From: Megalonaias nervosa
Lineage: Eukaryota; Mollusca; Bivalvia; Unionida; Unionidae
Direction of reading: 5' to 3'
Assembly: GCA_016617855.1 (NCBI GenBank)
Contig: JAECUM010004998.1
Span: forward strand, 148,798-212,797
DNA: 64,000 nucleotides
The notes beneath the pieces are model-generated. The model was not told where the DNA came from, made no database searches, and saw nothing but the letters and a program-made list of their open reading frames with translations. Positions within the stretch are counted from its first letter, which is position 1. Each line of letters begins with the position of its first letter. The position numbers and the translations under genes are program-made. Of this stretch, positions 1 to 13,200 are shown in pieces.

Positions 1-1000
1 ATTTTTTCAGAATCCTGGAAAGGTATATATATATTTGATCATGCAGAAACAGACTTAAAATGTTTTTACATTCTTTGTCAACACTCTTAGCATTACCATC
101 TCGATTTTTATTGGCCACATGCCCTGGTTTAGCTATCCACTGAATTGGGATGGGTGACCCAGGCTAACAGAAACTTGGATAAGTCACATTTTTAAAAAAA
201 ATAAACATCATTTTAAGTTTGTAAGCCACTGCAGTTTTTTTTTATAGTCATTGTAGATCACATAAAATCCTGCTGTACACATGTCCAGGAAGAATGTCCA
301 GCTAAATTATCAACTTTCATTATGTACATGCATGTAGCAGTACAAAATAATATCACGATTATTCCAAGGATATTTTACCTAATTGAAAGAGACATTCAAC
401 AAAGACATTTCCTACAAACTGAATCCTGTCATAATAAGAGGTAAAAGATATACAGTGTATGAAACAATTTCAAGTTAAGCATGGTACCACATGCACATTA
501 TCACTGGATTACCAGTACATATAAATAGCCTCCAGCCATCAGCTCAATGTGCAGAAGCAGAAAAGATTTTTAAACTGTTTCAATTAAACAAAATCATTTC
601 AGTCAAGGTACATCATGTACATAGTTAGAAATTTTGTTAAATGTTACAGCCTTACCTGTGTACTCCTAAGAATTATAATCTGATATGTATTCAACTATTA
701 GTTACACAGTGTTTATTGTCCAATTTTCACTTTGAGTTTAAATACTTGTTTTTTTATACTCTATTCTAAATACTGTCTTCATACATTTGTTACATCTCAA
801 CCTGCTAAGTAAACTCTTCTTTTGCATCTACACAAGTTCTTAGAGAAAAAAGAAAGCAAATATCAGAAATTTAAAATGTTTTTTTACTCTTGCACTAACA
901 ACACTCATAATTCATACAATTCATACAAATACACACTGATGATTCATTTGCAAATCAAAAACAAAGGAAAAACCATTGCTGAACTGAATAGAAAATGTAC
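1..1000. other. WRNIP1 intron 4 (partial)
   Basis: AT-rich sequence with no exon evidence. I looked on the minus strand for the expected continuation of the C-terminal domain and found nothing. No repeat was recognised. Confidence 0.6.
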
Positions 1001-1221
1001 CTGTTTTGTCATATAAAATATGTGATTTCTGTAACCCTTCTTTTATATGTTCTGTTTTCACAACAACTGATCCTGCAGTTAATTCTCTTCTTTCATCTGA
1101 TTGGCTTTTTGCGATTTGTGACTGTACTGCCATTTGCAAGCCATTCAAGGCAATCCTGGCATCCCCATCACACAAATGGGACAACATCTTAAGTGCCTGT
1201 GTCTCTATCCACACTCTTGGT
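1001..1221 (-). CDS. WRNIP1: WRNIP1 exon 4: AAA+ lid / sensor 2
   Basis: This is 221 nt (1 + 73 codons + 1), with acceptor TTATTTCAG|ACC and donor ACAG|GTACAT. The sequence [20 protein letters not shown] is the lid helix with the sensor 2 arginine in the G-D-A-R motif. The exon ends in [15 protein letters not shown], the conserved junction to the C-terminal domain. The single 3' base leaves an open codon for an exon 5 that lies left of position 1. Confidence 0.94.
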
Positions 1222-4200
1222 CTGAAATAAATTCACAATAACTGGCCATATCAGACATAGCATGGTTTTTGTGCAAGTTGTCAATATGAGTAATGGATTC
1301 AGGTGTGCAAAGGTGTGACAAGAGGATAATTTTTGGCACAGGAATGTATTGCTAATTGAATATTTCAGGAAATTATCTTTCAGCTGTGGGAAATAAAATA
1401 CATTCACTTTTTATCAAAAAGAGAACAGGAACATGAAGTGTTAAAGCTGTATGAGTAATACAAAAAGGAGAAACAATTATAATACAAAGAGTGATTTTTA
1501 ATGCTTCAAGCAAATTATGTTTCTTTGACTAAACTCACCAGATCATATGTACATAGGTGCAGGGTTTAATGGAACATGAGCACAATCCTGGCTATATAGT
1601 GCCAATGTTACTTAAGAAATTTACTTCCAAAAGTACAAAGGGATAATTGCACAAAAATCTTCCCAACAAAAATGATAATACATCACGAGTACTTCCACTA
1701 CTTCAAAAATCTAGCCTTCCCATGTTAAAAGAGACACTGACACCATTGTTTTGTTTGTTCTAGCAATAAAAGTACTAAAATGTTTGCTTATTGAGACAGA
1801 AGTGGTCTTTCCATTATTTATCTACTATTACAACAGAAGTGCATGAACTCCCAGGGATGTTATGTCACATAAACGTGGGAGGCCATGGGTGTGAGTACCA
1901 ATACATGTATTATGATTTGTGTAGTCTGGTGTTGGGTCATTTATTCTGATATCATGAGCATACTTGCAGAAATGACTGTTTCAATGTTCAGTTTTGTTTT
2001 GTGTCAGAAAGGATTTTATTGCCATTTTTCATACGAGTTTTGGTTTATTGTTTCTTTGTAATGGGCTTGTTTCAATTTCCTTATAAGAGACACTGTTTGC
2101 TGCATCATAATTGATAATTTGTAATTTGTTTACATCCCCTTTGTGATACTGATCTCAGTTTTCAATCAGTTTGAATTTTTTATTATACCAATTAGGCCGT
2201 CTGTGTGCTTTTATTATGTTTTTGTGGAGCAACATTTATATGGTAAATATTATTCAACAAGAATATTTTACTTTGAAAATGGGTTTTTTCTACCTATACA
2301 TTACCTAATTATAATGTATAAGGAGAATAATTAATAGGTGGAGGGAGTTATATCCCCTTCAGTTGACCCTGAATCTGGCTTCTGAAGTATGAGAAGCAGT
2401 TTCCCGACTCCTCTGAATTACAGACAAAACATAGCAGACCTCAATGAACAAATTTTGGCACCAGCAAACCCTGTGGAAATATGAATAATGTGTGTTGTTA
2501 CACTGCTGCTGAGTTATCTAGTAAGGTAGTCAGTGATGCTGCTGATACAAGACCCACCAGGACAAACTGAGTTATCTAGTAAGGTAGTCAGTGATGCTGC
2601 TGATACAAGACCCACCAGGACAAACTGAGGCTCTTGAGAGGTCTTTTTGGAGAATGTTGAATCTGACCTCCATCCCATGACCTGAATAACGTCACTCTGT
2701 GAACAGTTCTGCTTGAATGTTATGTTTGAATAAAGTTTACAGGCACAACAGAGTCAATATGCAAAATAAATGCATACAGTATTGGATTAAATCCTTGCTA
2801 AAAAGAGCAGATAACCCAATGAATCCAAAATGAAAGTGCCTTAGTGAAAATACTGTCCCCTCCTTGTTCAAGAGCAACAAAGGAGGAAGATTTCCTTCTT
2901 CTTATCAGCTCATTATGTTACAGGTACCACTTCAATGTCACTTATGACACCTTTGGGATAAAGGGTCCAATGTGGATAATGGTTTAAAAACAAACTACTG
3001 ATTTACCATAAGCAGGAGACTGTTATTTTACAGTGAAACCCCTGAGGCTATTAGGAGACAAAAGTATTGAAAACACAACAATGGCTTGGTGGGTAGAAGT
3101 GATACTAATATATAGAGCTGCACTGTATTAATGGTATACTATGGTATTTTCTTCTGGTGGTATGTACCATAGTAATTTTACACTGTACTACATGCAGTAG
3201 GTTGGTAGTTTCTGTCTGCATGGAATTTATGTAAATTTCCAATGAATCTTGTTACAACTTTAATGGTATTCATGACAAAATAGTTTAAGAAATGTATCTT
3301 TTTTCCTTTGTTACAAAACAGTTATATCTGTAACAATATAATGGTAACAAATATAATTCTATTTATGATCCTTTAATCACATCTCTGACACCTGTCACAT
3401 ATGCTAGCATGTTAGCCGAACAAATCCCCTTAGTCTGCTATCTAATGAGGCATATGCATAGCTTGCTAGGTCAGCTTCAGCAAGTTGGGAAACAGTTCTT
3501 TATGGTTGTTTTGTAGAATTTTCTATTTTATAGGTTTTGTCTCACAGATATCTCTGCTATAAAATGTTTGTGATCTGGTGACTTGATGTGTCATAAGAGA
3601 TGACATCCTAAAATTCAAACTGATTTCCTATATAAAAAAGGTAATTCCCATAAATGTTACACAACTTACCTTCACACTCTGTTGCAACCATATCTAAAAT
3701 AACAGTCAAGATATCTGAAACTTTGCATCAAACTTTTATTCCTTTTTGGTGGTTCATCTAACCTAATGTCTGACATCATGTCAGAACTATCGTCCCCTAT
3801 TAGGCAATAAATTCCACTTCATCCTTTACTTTCTTCACTCTGCCATTCAGTTTGCATATTCGTGTCAGCACTGACCTGAAGTTGAAATTTATCAGTAATT
3901 TTCCACCCACTTAACAATTATAATCTCTTTTTCCAAAAATGGACCAAAGTTCATGCTCAAATGTGAGTGAACAGCATAAACTGCAAGACACCTCTACAAA
4001 AAATGTGCAGGATTTCCAAGCATCCTTTTGTATTGACCCACATCTGCATACTTTGGAATTTACACAGGTATTTTGATCAAACAAGTATCCTTAATATTTA
4101 ATACTTTTAGATTCTTATTTATTCAGTTTATCTTAACAGTACAGTTCAAACTTCAGACTGAATTTATATCTATGACTCTGAACTAATTTGTGGGAGTTCT

Positions 4201-7200
4201 CATTCATCGCTGCTTTCCAATGTGCAAATGCAAAAAGTTTTTGTGTGATATTTGCACTTGTGCAACTGGGCAGCATCTCTGAAAATCCTTTGGCAAATGA
4301 ATTCTTTCAGTGTATGATCCTCATCAAGCTTGTTTTACAAGTGATATCTCTATGTAATGGAGCCAATTTTCAACAGTACAGTAATAATTTTGTGATGTAA
4401 CTTCCACTGTCATGGCAGGCTTTGCGATATTCACATATAGCTGCATTTTTTTCAACATGTCAGTTTGAAATTTATGAATTCAGGGAATATATATACTTTA
4501 TTATCATGCATATTCCATCATAGTTACATCCATTGCTAATGAAAACAAAGAGCATAATACAATTTATGTGTGCTGGGAAATTTGGGAGAGAAAAGGAAAT
4601 GAAGAATATGCAACTACTGTGGACAGAAATGTTCATTACCGATCAATAAGCATCTGTTAATCAATTCTCAGACTTCTATTCTGATCTCATCCCTACTGTT
4701 CACTGCTTCAGATCTGGGACAAGGAAGATGAAGTGGAAGCCTGACATTCTACCTTGTCACAATGAGCTACAAAATGGGGTCAATCACAACTGGCGTATAT
4801 TCAAATAAGGACAGAGGGTGAATGGACCAGCCATATCCGTCGGCAGAGGTGTTAATGGTTAGTTTTAGGCTATGCCTAACTTGCATAGTCATGGAAACCA
4901 GATCAAGCACGGACACAAGAGCTATGACACTGCAAACCAGACGTTATGTGTCTTGGAAATTTCTCTGGTCCAGGTGTATGGAAAATGGCTTTAACCATCC
5001 CAGATCTGCAATGTCTCTGTTCACTTATGGTACTTTTGGGTTGAAAGCTGGCACACAAGTTTTTTTGAAGGCTGGACTGACATTTGAAACAAGTTGTCAT
5101 AAGAAAGGTATATCATTGCTAGGGTCTTGAAGTTGATCTTCAAAACAGTGCAAGATGTCAGCAACTCAACCAGAGTAACTGTTTGGAAGAAAAGTGGTCT
5201 TTTTTCATTAAAAATATCACCAGATGGGGAAATTCTAAAGATGGCTACTGACAGAACAGGATAAGAAGATCAATACTCTCAGTAGGTAGCTAGAGTTCTT
5301 AAGTGGAAAGCTGAGTCTTCCCTGGACACTGTCAGATCAAACAAAGGGACTTCTGAATTAAAGTCTTCAGTGTCACAGGGGTAGGATGACAAAGAAGTCT
5401 CCTGCAATGGCAGTGAAGATTAAATGGGGAATGTAAGTCGTCAGTGACAGTAAACAAGGCTGGGATTCCATCCAAACAGGGAAATGGCAATCTCCAAATC
5501 TGGGATTTGTGCTTTGTCTAAAGTCTGAGATGGGTAACATGTAAATAAGAAAGGGAAATCACCATAGATCGTACTGTGAGTGGGTCATATCAGAGCTGGG
5601 ACTAGCGATGGAACAGTTTGCTTTGCCTTTGGAGGTCTGGTACTGTACATCACGGTAGGCTCATACATCAAATCTGGTGCCATTTGCACTGTGCATTAAG
5701 ATAAAGACAAGCTAAAAGTGGTTAGCTGGATTTCGGATGCCATCTACATTTTGGATTCTGGACTAGGCATGCTGAGAAAATGAATATCCATACCCAGAAC
5801 AGTTACTGTTAAATGTGATCTGTTAAACACTAATTCATCTGTAGCACAGCAATGATAGTTGCAGAAAATCAAGATAGACTAGGAAAACGAATACATTTTA
5901 TCATACCTCTCAGACTCCAATGCAGGTGGAATGTTGACGTCAAATACTTCTGCATCAAGTTCTGGAAGAGCTTTCAACAGGATTTTCTCTATCTGCTCTG
6001 CCTCAAGCTTTTCTAAGACAATAACTCGACAGCGACTGAGGAGTGCCGAGTTTACCTGAAATGAGGGATTCTCTGTTGTTGCTCCTATCAACACCACTGT
6101 TCCATCCTCTACATGGGGCAGCAGAGTGTCCTATTAAAACATGAAACCACTTTTAATAGAGTCTCCATGTTGAGAATTAGTGGGCAGCTGCATCATGCTG
6201 ATTATTTTGAAAATCATCTTGCATATCTTCTTATGCACCATAGTACTACTCTCATTAGAAACACAGAACCAGAATTAATATTCTACCTTTACTTGCAAAA
6301 TGTCCTGGGTGCCTTGTAAATAATAGGACACAGGCTTTCTATATGCACTGTTAGGAGAGAATTTAATTAAAAGCACATATTTGTAGGCATTAAAAACATA
6401 AATGTTTAAGAAACAAAAAGGCAGGTAAAAAAAAAACCCACAAGGAAGTTCCCTGGAAATCAGGAATAATTGGAACTATTAGAAATGTGTTCATAGAACG
6501 TGGATGCCCACCACAGTACCTGAAATAACCTAAATGCAAAACTTAACTAAGGTGTGATCTAAAGCTGGATGAACAAGGGTAACACTGTCCTGGTGGGCAT
6601 AAAAAAATAAAAATGTTGATTTAACTTTTAGCCTAACAATACAAGACCAGGCACAGAAGGTTACTGAAGCAGAATTTCTTGCTACAATGGATTCTACCAA
6701 AGTACGAATTAAGTGCACCATTATGTTCAACATATCCTCAGCGTGACACTTTTATACAGTATACAGTATTGCTCACTTCTATATATTTTATATAATTTGA
6801 TTCAATATGCCATAAATTATATTTCTGTAAGCATGGTTCCTTGCTAACTTCCTGAAAATCTCATTAAATCATAATTATGATCTGTTAAACATCAACAATA
6901 TTTTCTTCCTAAGCGAAAAGGAGACCCAATAAGAAAAATAACCTGCTGTGACTTATTGAATCTGTGAATTTCATCAATGAACAAGATGGTTCTCTTCTTG
7001 AACATCTTCTGATCAGTCTTGGCTGCTCTGATTACTTCCTTCACATCATTAACACCTGCTGATGTAGCGGACAACTGAACAAATTTCCAGTTCTGTTGGT
7101 TATTACAATTATGGGCTATGATTCTTGCCAAAGTAGTCTGAAATAAATAGTAATATTCATATAATATTGAGTGAAATGGTTTGAAGGCAGATCACCAAAT

Positions 7201-10200
7201 TTATAAACCTCCCCCCCCAAAATGAAACCATCCAAATAGACATGTCAATACAGTAATAACTGTATTGAGAAATCACTCATTCTGCAAACAAAATATCAGT
7301 ATAGCCTCTCAAGACAAGTGGTCACTCAAACTAGATCACTGAATGTAATAAAATTGATCCATTCATAAAATATCTAGTCATAAATGCTGGGTGATTTCAT
7401 AACACAATGGTCTTCCAAGCCAGTTTTTATTGTGTTCTGAATGTTGAAAATAACATTATCCAGGATGAAAGCATGGAAGGCTACAACTTTTACCAAAATT
7501 TATAAAGAAGTGCATGGTAGCCAACAAACAAAATGATGTCATTTAATCATCACAATTAAAAACTCAACCTCCCTCTACATCTGCTATTTATTATGACAGG
7601 TCTTTGTTGACAATTTGGATAGTCATTGTAATGTTTTGTACTGCTAAATAAATCTACATAATGATAAAATTAATAATGCATCTCAGTGTAATACCTGGAC
7701 ACATGTATATAATGCTAAGTAACTGAAGTGACTTACAAACAGGGTTAATTCAAGAATCTGACTCTACAACTACTGATTATAAGTATAAAATGACAAAAAG
7801 GTGAATATTTATTGCAGAAATCAAGAAATCCATGATCCAAATGTCTGTGGTCATTGTCTTTCTTTCACGATACATACCTTCTGTATATAATAGTATAGGG
7901 ATTTGAATTAATCATGCCCATGTAACCATTCCCCTTAGAATTCATTTCAGACATTTGAATCTCCATTTTCCCTACATGTATGCTACAAGTACTTTAGAAA
8001 CAGATGAAAGTTGCAAAAAATAAAATCAAGATTTTTTTAAATTTAAAAAAAACCAAACAATAAAATCAGATTGTTTGGATTTAATTCGATTTTTTAAAAA
8101 ATTTAAATCTTTTTTTTACTGAAATTCAACTAATACAAGAAAAGATGAGTGTTTTCGATTTATTTGCATAATATATAGTTTATTACATAATACAGTGTGA
8201 CCCCACTATAGCACGCTCCGTTATAATACGAATTTGGATATAACACGGTTGTGGTGTGGCTCCTGAAATTTCATATACATGTATTTTTCTCGTACACAAA
8301 AAAAAAATTCTTTAATAAAAGTACGAAAAAAACAAAAAAAAATTTATGATCATTTTATGGAAGAGATCATATATGAATAATACAAGACGATCATGGCATG
8401 GTTCCTGAAATTTTATATGCATTTTTCTCATACACAAAAAAATAGTGTTTTCTTCTTAAAAGTACGAAAAATAACATGTAAAAAGTTTATTCAGGAATCG
8501 TGCAGGGCTTCGCCAATGTCACAAATTGTGATTATTTTTCCTTATTAGGGGCAAAATATACCATCTGGCAATTTTTTTTTATTGGCGACATTGTTGGCTG
8601 TTTAAACTTGTATATACAACCATTGGTTTGGAGTATAGAAATTCAGAGGCCTAATGAAAGGAAGCTGCAAAGTTGATATAAAATGCACTGAAATTTATCT
8701 ATTGTTACACAAACAAATTCTTTGTCCATAGTGACAAACCATCTTAACAGTACATTGCTGTATCAAAATCCACTTATGTTGACATACAGCATGAGTACTG
8801 TATGTTTTGAGATATCAGCTTTTTTTCATATTTACATTTCTGGTAGCGGAGATCAACCGGACGAGGCATTATCTCCTAATCTATCTTTCGTCGGATTTTT
8901 GGCCGCTCGCCAGTAATTAATATATTTACAGAGACTGACATTTGTGTGTGGATAGTAAGTAAAATTCCTCTTGTTTTCACTCAGAATTAAATCCTTCAGA
9001 ACATTCACGTTTTCTGTAGTAATCCCTGTCATCAGACCAGAACACCTGTGTCTCTATTGTCGATTGACTCTTTCTTTTAATTTCTGATGCATGCGTGGAA
9101 GGCAGCATCACTCCACTATCACAAATGTAAAAAAGAAAAAAAGAAAAAGAAAAATAAAAAATAAAAAAGCTGTCACTTGTCTATTCAATAGGCAGGGAGG
9201 AACAGTAACTCAATTGACCATACGACTGCCAATTCATTTTTAAAAAAAAAAAATGTACCCAGATAAAATAGTATTTGAAATTTCAAAGAAAACATTACCT
9301 TTGAAGCACCGATTGTTATGAAAACGTACTAAGCAAATGGGAAAAAAATCAGTCTCAATCATGCAATACAATTTTTTGATGTTGCCGCCACAATAAGAAA
9401 CGGGCATTTGTTTGGTTCTCCAAAGTTGTCCTTTAGCGGTGACTTCAATAATGCATGCACCCTTCATCAAAGAAAGCCGACTACAATCTTCAGTAAAAAC
9501 AAAGAACCTTTCTTCAAAGGAAGTCAGTACCGAATTAAATAAAAGCAGTGGAATCTGATGGATTGTTTCATTTTCCAACGTGACTGGAACACTTTTACCG
9601 TGTCGTGAAAGTTTCCTTTTTACAGGAAAAAAGTTCATACTTACGAACTCTACCGATGGCACTTAAAACGCGCTTAAAATGCAAACTTTTACTGACTTGG
9701 AACGTACTGAAAAGTAAATGTGCTTCATCATTCGTTATGTGATTGTGCTTTTTTCCACTAAACTGTGACAAAATTACTGAATATTTTAAATGGGCGTGTG
9801 TGCATAGTTTCAATGTAATTACTTGTACTGTGGATTCAATGTATGTGACGTGATTCGCGGGTGAGTACACGGTGTTGATACTTTATTCATTGCTATACAT
9901 TAGACATGTATATATAAACAGTATACATGTATATGTACCAATGCGTGGTTCTCAGAATAAAGTAAAATATTAGATATGCCTTCTTTGTTTTCACTACAGG
10001 TATATTTCTCATTTAATATGCATCGATTTAAGATGATAACTGTGCCAATGAAGCACGTATTTTTGCACCAGCATTTATTACCTACCCCCCCACCCCCCGC
10101 ACATTTTTTCAGGTACATGCATCATTTTCTTCAGCTAACTGACCTGGTTGCATATAACAAGGTTCGGTCTATAACACGGTCGGGTTCTATGACTCCCAAC

Positions 10201-13200
10201 TACCGTGTTATAGCGGGGTCACGCTGTATTAAGTTAAAACATTTGAAATCACTACATATAAATACTAAATTTTCAATGTATATTTCTGATTAAGGATAGG
10301 TGCTATGTGTTAAGTCTGTATACAAATACTCCAGCTTTCTCAGTACAAAGCATGTTCCTGATTTTGAAATGAACAAATCCAAATGTAGAAAATATATGTT
10401 CAACACCCAGCACTAGTGGCAACATTCCACAACAATTGGTAGCTCAGTTTCATATTATTAAGTCTTTTTATTGAGATTTCACTCAGGAAAAGGAGACACA
10501 TCCCTGGAAAGTGCAGGCTTTAACATGTAAAGCTTGAAGGTATGGCTTGGGCTCTCAGGTTTACCACTATTGATAAGTGTGTCAGATGATGCTGACTGCA
10601 GTATCAGAGGTCTCGGAATCACTTAATCACATGTATTTAGACGCAAATTTTTATCTTGGATGCAGCCAATCCCTTATGCAGGAGTCCTCTGTATGCACGC
10701 AATAGCTGAGGGCAAATTCAAAAGCTTACCAGTCCTGCTTCAACCACTAGATGAGTGGGAAAATGTGTTGATCAACTGATCATTTTAGCTGTGCTGATAT
10801 TTACAACACAATTCAGTGGCTGAATGGCCCCTAGATGTACATGTTGTCATTATAAGCGTACATCAAAAGAACATGATGCAATAGCTAGGCAGTAAGTTCA
10901 AAGACTTTGACTAGCTGCCGAGTGGTCGGAAAATGTGCTGATATTTACAATGACTGAATTCAGAGGCAGAAAAAAAAAGATATGTACATGTAATCATTAT
11001 AAGAGTACATCAAATGAACAAATTTAGCTTTCATTATTGTGTTCATTTTTTAGTGTAGCCAAATAAGTAGTGCATGTGACCTCGAAAACAAGACACATTC
11101 AGACTTGGACAAAAATAAATGCCATTTGCAAATTTGGATAAGTATTTTCGGGTTAAATGGCAAATTGACAAAGATTGTAATGAGATTCAGAAGACTGCTA
11201 AAGTTACTAGAACTGAAAGTTTGGATGGAACAGTGGCCAAGTGTAAGAAAGTGTGTGATGCCTGGCTTAGTATTTGGAAGCCATCACTCTAGGCTCGCAT
11301 GATGTAGAGTCTGATTGGGCGTCCCTTCGGGATGTTGTCTACTCCACCGCCGCCGATGTGGTAGGCCCTACCACGCGCAAGCACCAGGACTGGTTCGATG
11401 ATAACAATGATCGCATTCAAGAACTGCTCGACGAAAAACACCGCACACACAGAGTGCTGCTAAATGACCCGCATTCCACATCTAATAAAGCTGCATTCGC
11501 CAATATCAGAACAGTGCAGAGAGAGCTCCGACAGATGCAGGACACATGGCTGAGCAAGAAGGCAGAAGAGATCCAGTCATATGCAGACTGCGATGACACG
11601 AAGAGGTTCTACGAGGTGCTCAAGACAATCTACGGTCCCACTAAATCAGGATCTTCCCTCCTCCTCAGTGCAGATGGGAACACGCTGATCACTGATAAGG
11701 AAGAGATTCTCAAGCACTGGGCAGAACACTTCGACAGTGTCCTCAACCGTCCTTCCTCTATCAACGTTGAAGCCATCGCTCGCCTGCCCCAGGTCCCAAC
11801 CAATGCTTCCCTCTCGGATTTGCCAAGTTTCACAGAAGTAGAGAAGGCAATTAAAAATCTATCCAGTGGCAAAGCCCCGGGTTCTGACTCCATCCCAGCG
11901 GAAGTCTACGCAGCTGGTGGTCCCCGACTGACGCAGAAGCTTACTGACCTCTTCCAGTCTATGTGGAACCAGGAGAAGATTCTGCAGGAGTTCAAAGATG
12001 CCTCTATTGTCCACCTCTACAAGCGGAAGGGGAACTGGCAATCATGCGACAACCACTGTGGCATCTCCCTATTATCCATCACGGGAAGATATTGGCCAGA
12101 ATTCTGCTAAATCGAATGACCATCCACTTGGAGCAAGGCTTGCTACCAGAGAATCAGTGCAGCTTCAGGCAGGACCGGGGCACCGTGGACATATCTTCGC
12201 AACCAGGCAACTCCAGGAGAAATGCCAAGAGCAGAATGTCAGCCTCTACACCACTTTTGTGGACCTCACAAAGGCTTTTGACAATGTGAGTCGTGAAGGT
12301 CTATGGAGGATCATGGCAAAGTTCGGATGCCCTGAGAAGTTCATCACCATGGTCAGACTGTTCCACGATGGCATGTTCGCCAGAGTACAGGATGATGGAG
12401 AGTTCTCCCTGCCCTTTCCAGTGACAAACGGTGTCAAGCAGGGCTGTGTTCTTGCCCCGACCCTGTTCAGCATTACGTTCACAACGATGATGACCGATGC
12501 TTTCCGTGAGGGTGACATTGGCATTGACATCCGGTTCAGGACTGATGGGAACATCTTCAACCTGAGAAGACTGCAGGCTAAGACCAAAGTCCAGGAAGAC
12601 ACCATCCGCGACTTCCTCTTTTGCTGATGACTGCGCTTTGAATGCTGGTACTCAGTCTGACATGCAAGAAAGTATGGATCAATTCTCCAAAGCCTGCACA
12701 GACTTTGGACTCACAATAAGTACGAAGAAGACCGAAATCATGTACCAGCCTGCACCCTCAGTCCCCTACACCGAACCCAGCATTACCGTCGATGGCCAGA
12801 AACTCGCTGTTGCTGACAAATTCATCTACTTTGGCAGCACCTTGTCTCGCACAGTCTCCATCGATGAAGAGGTCACTCTTAGGATTGCTCGTGCAAGTGC
12901 AGCCTTCAGCAGACTTCACAATACTGTGTGGAACAGAAGAGGAATCAGCCTGCCAACCAAGCTCAAGGTGTACCGTGCAGTAGTACTGCCCTCCCTCTTG
13001 TACGCCTGAGAGACATGGACGCTGTACAGTCGCCATGCAAAACAGCTGAACTCCTTCCACATGCGCTGCCTCAGAAAACTGCTCCACATCAAATGGCAGG
13101 ACAAGACTCCTGACACAGAAGTCCTCCAGACAGCAGAGATGACAAGCGTCTATGCCATGCTCAGAAGGTCAAAACTCCGCTGGGCTGGTCATGTCTGCCG

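Noticed and set aside
12246..12605. 119-codon minus frame inside the LINE
   Set aside because: It is the antisense shadow of the reverse transcriptase coding strand.
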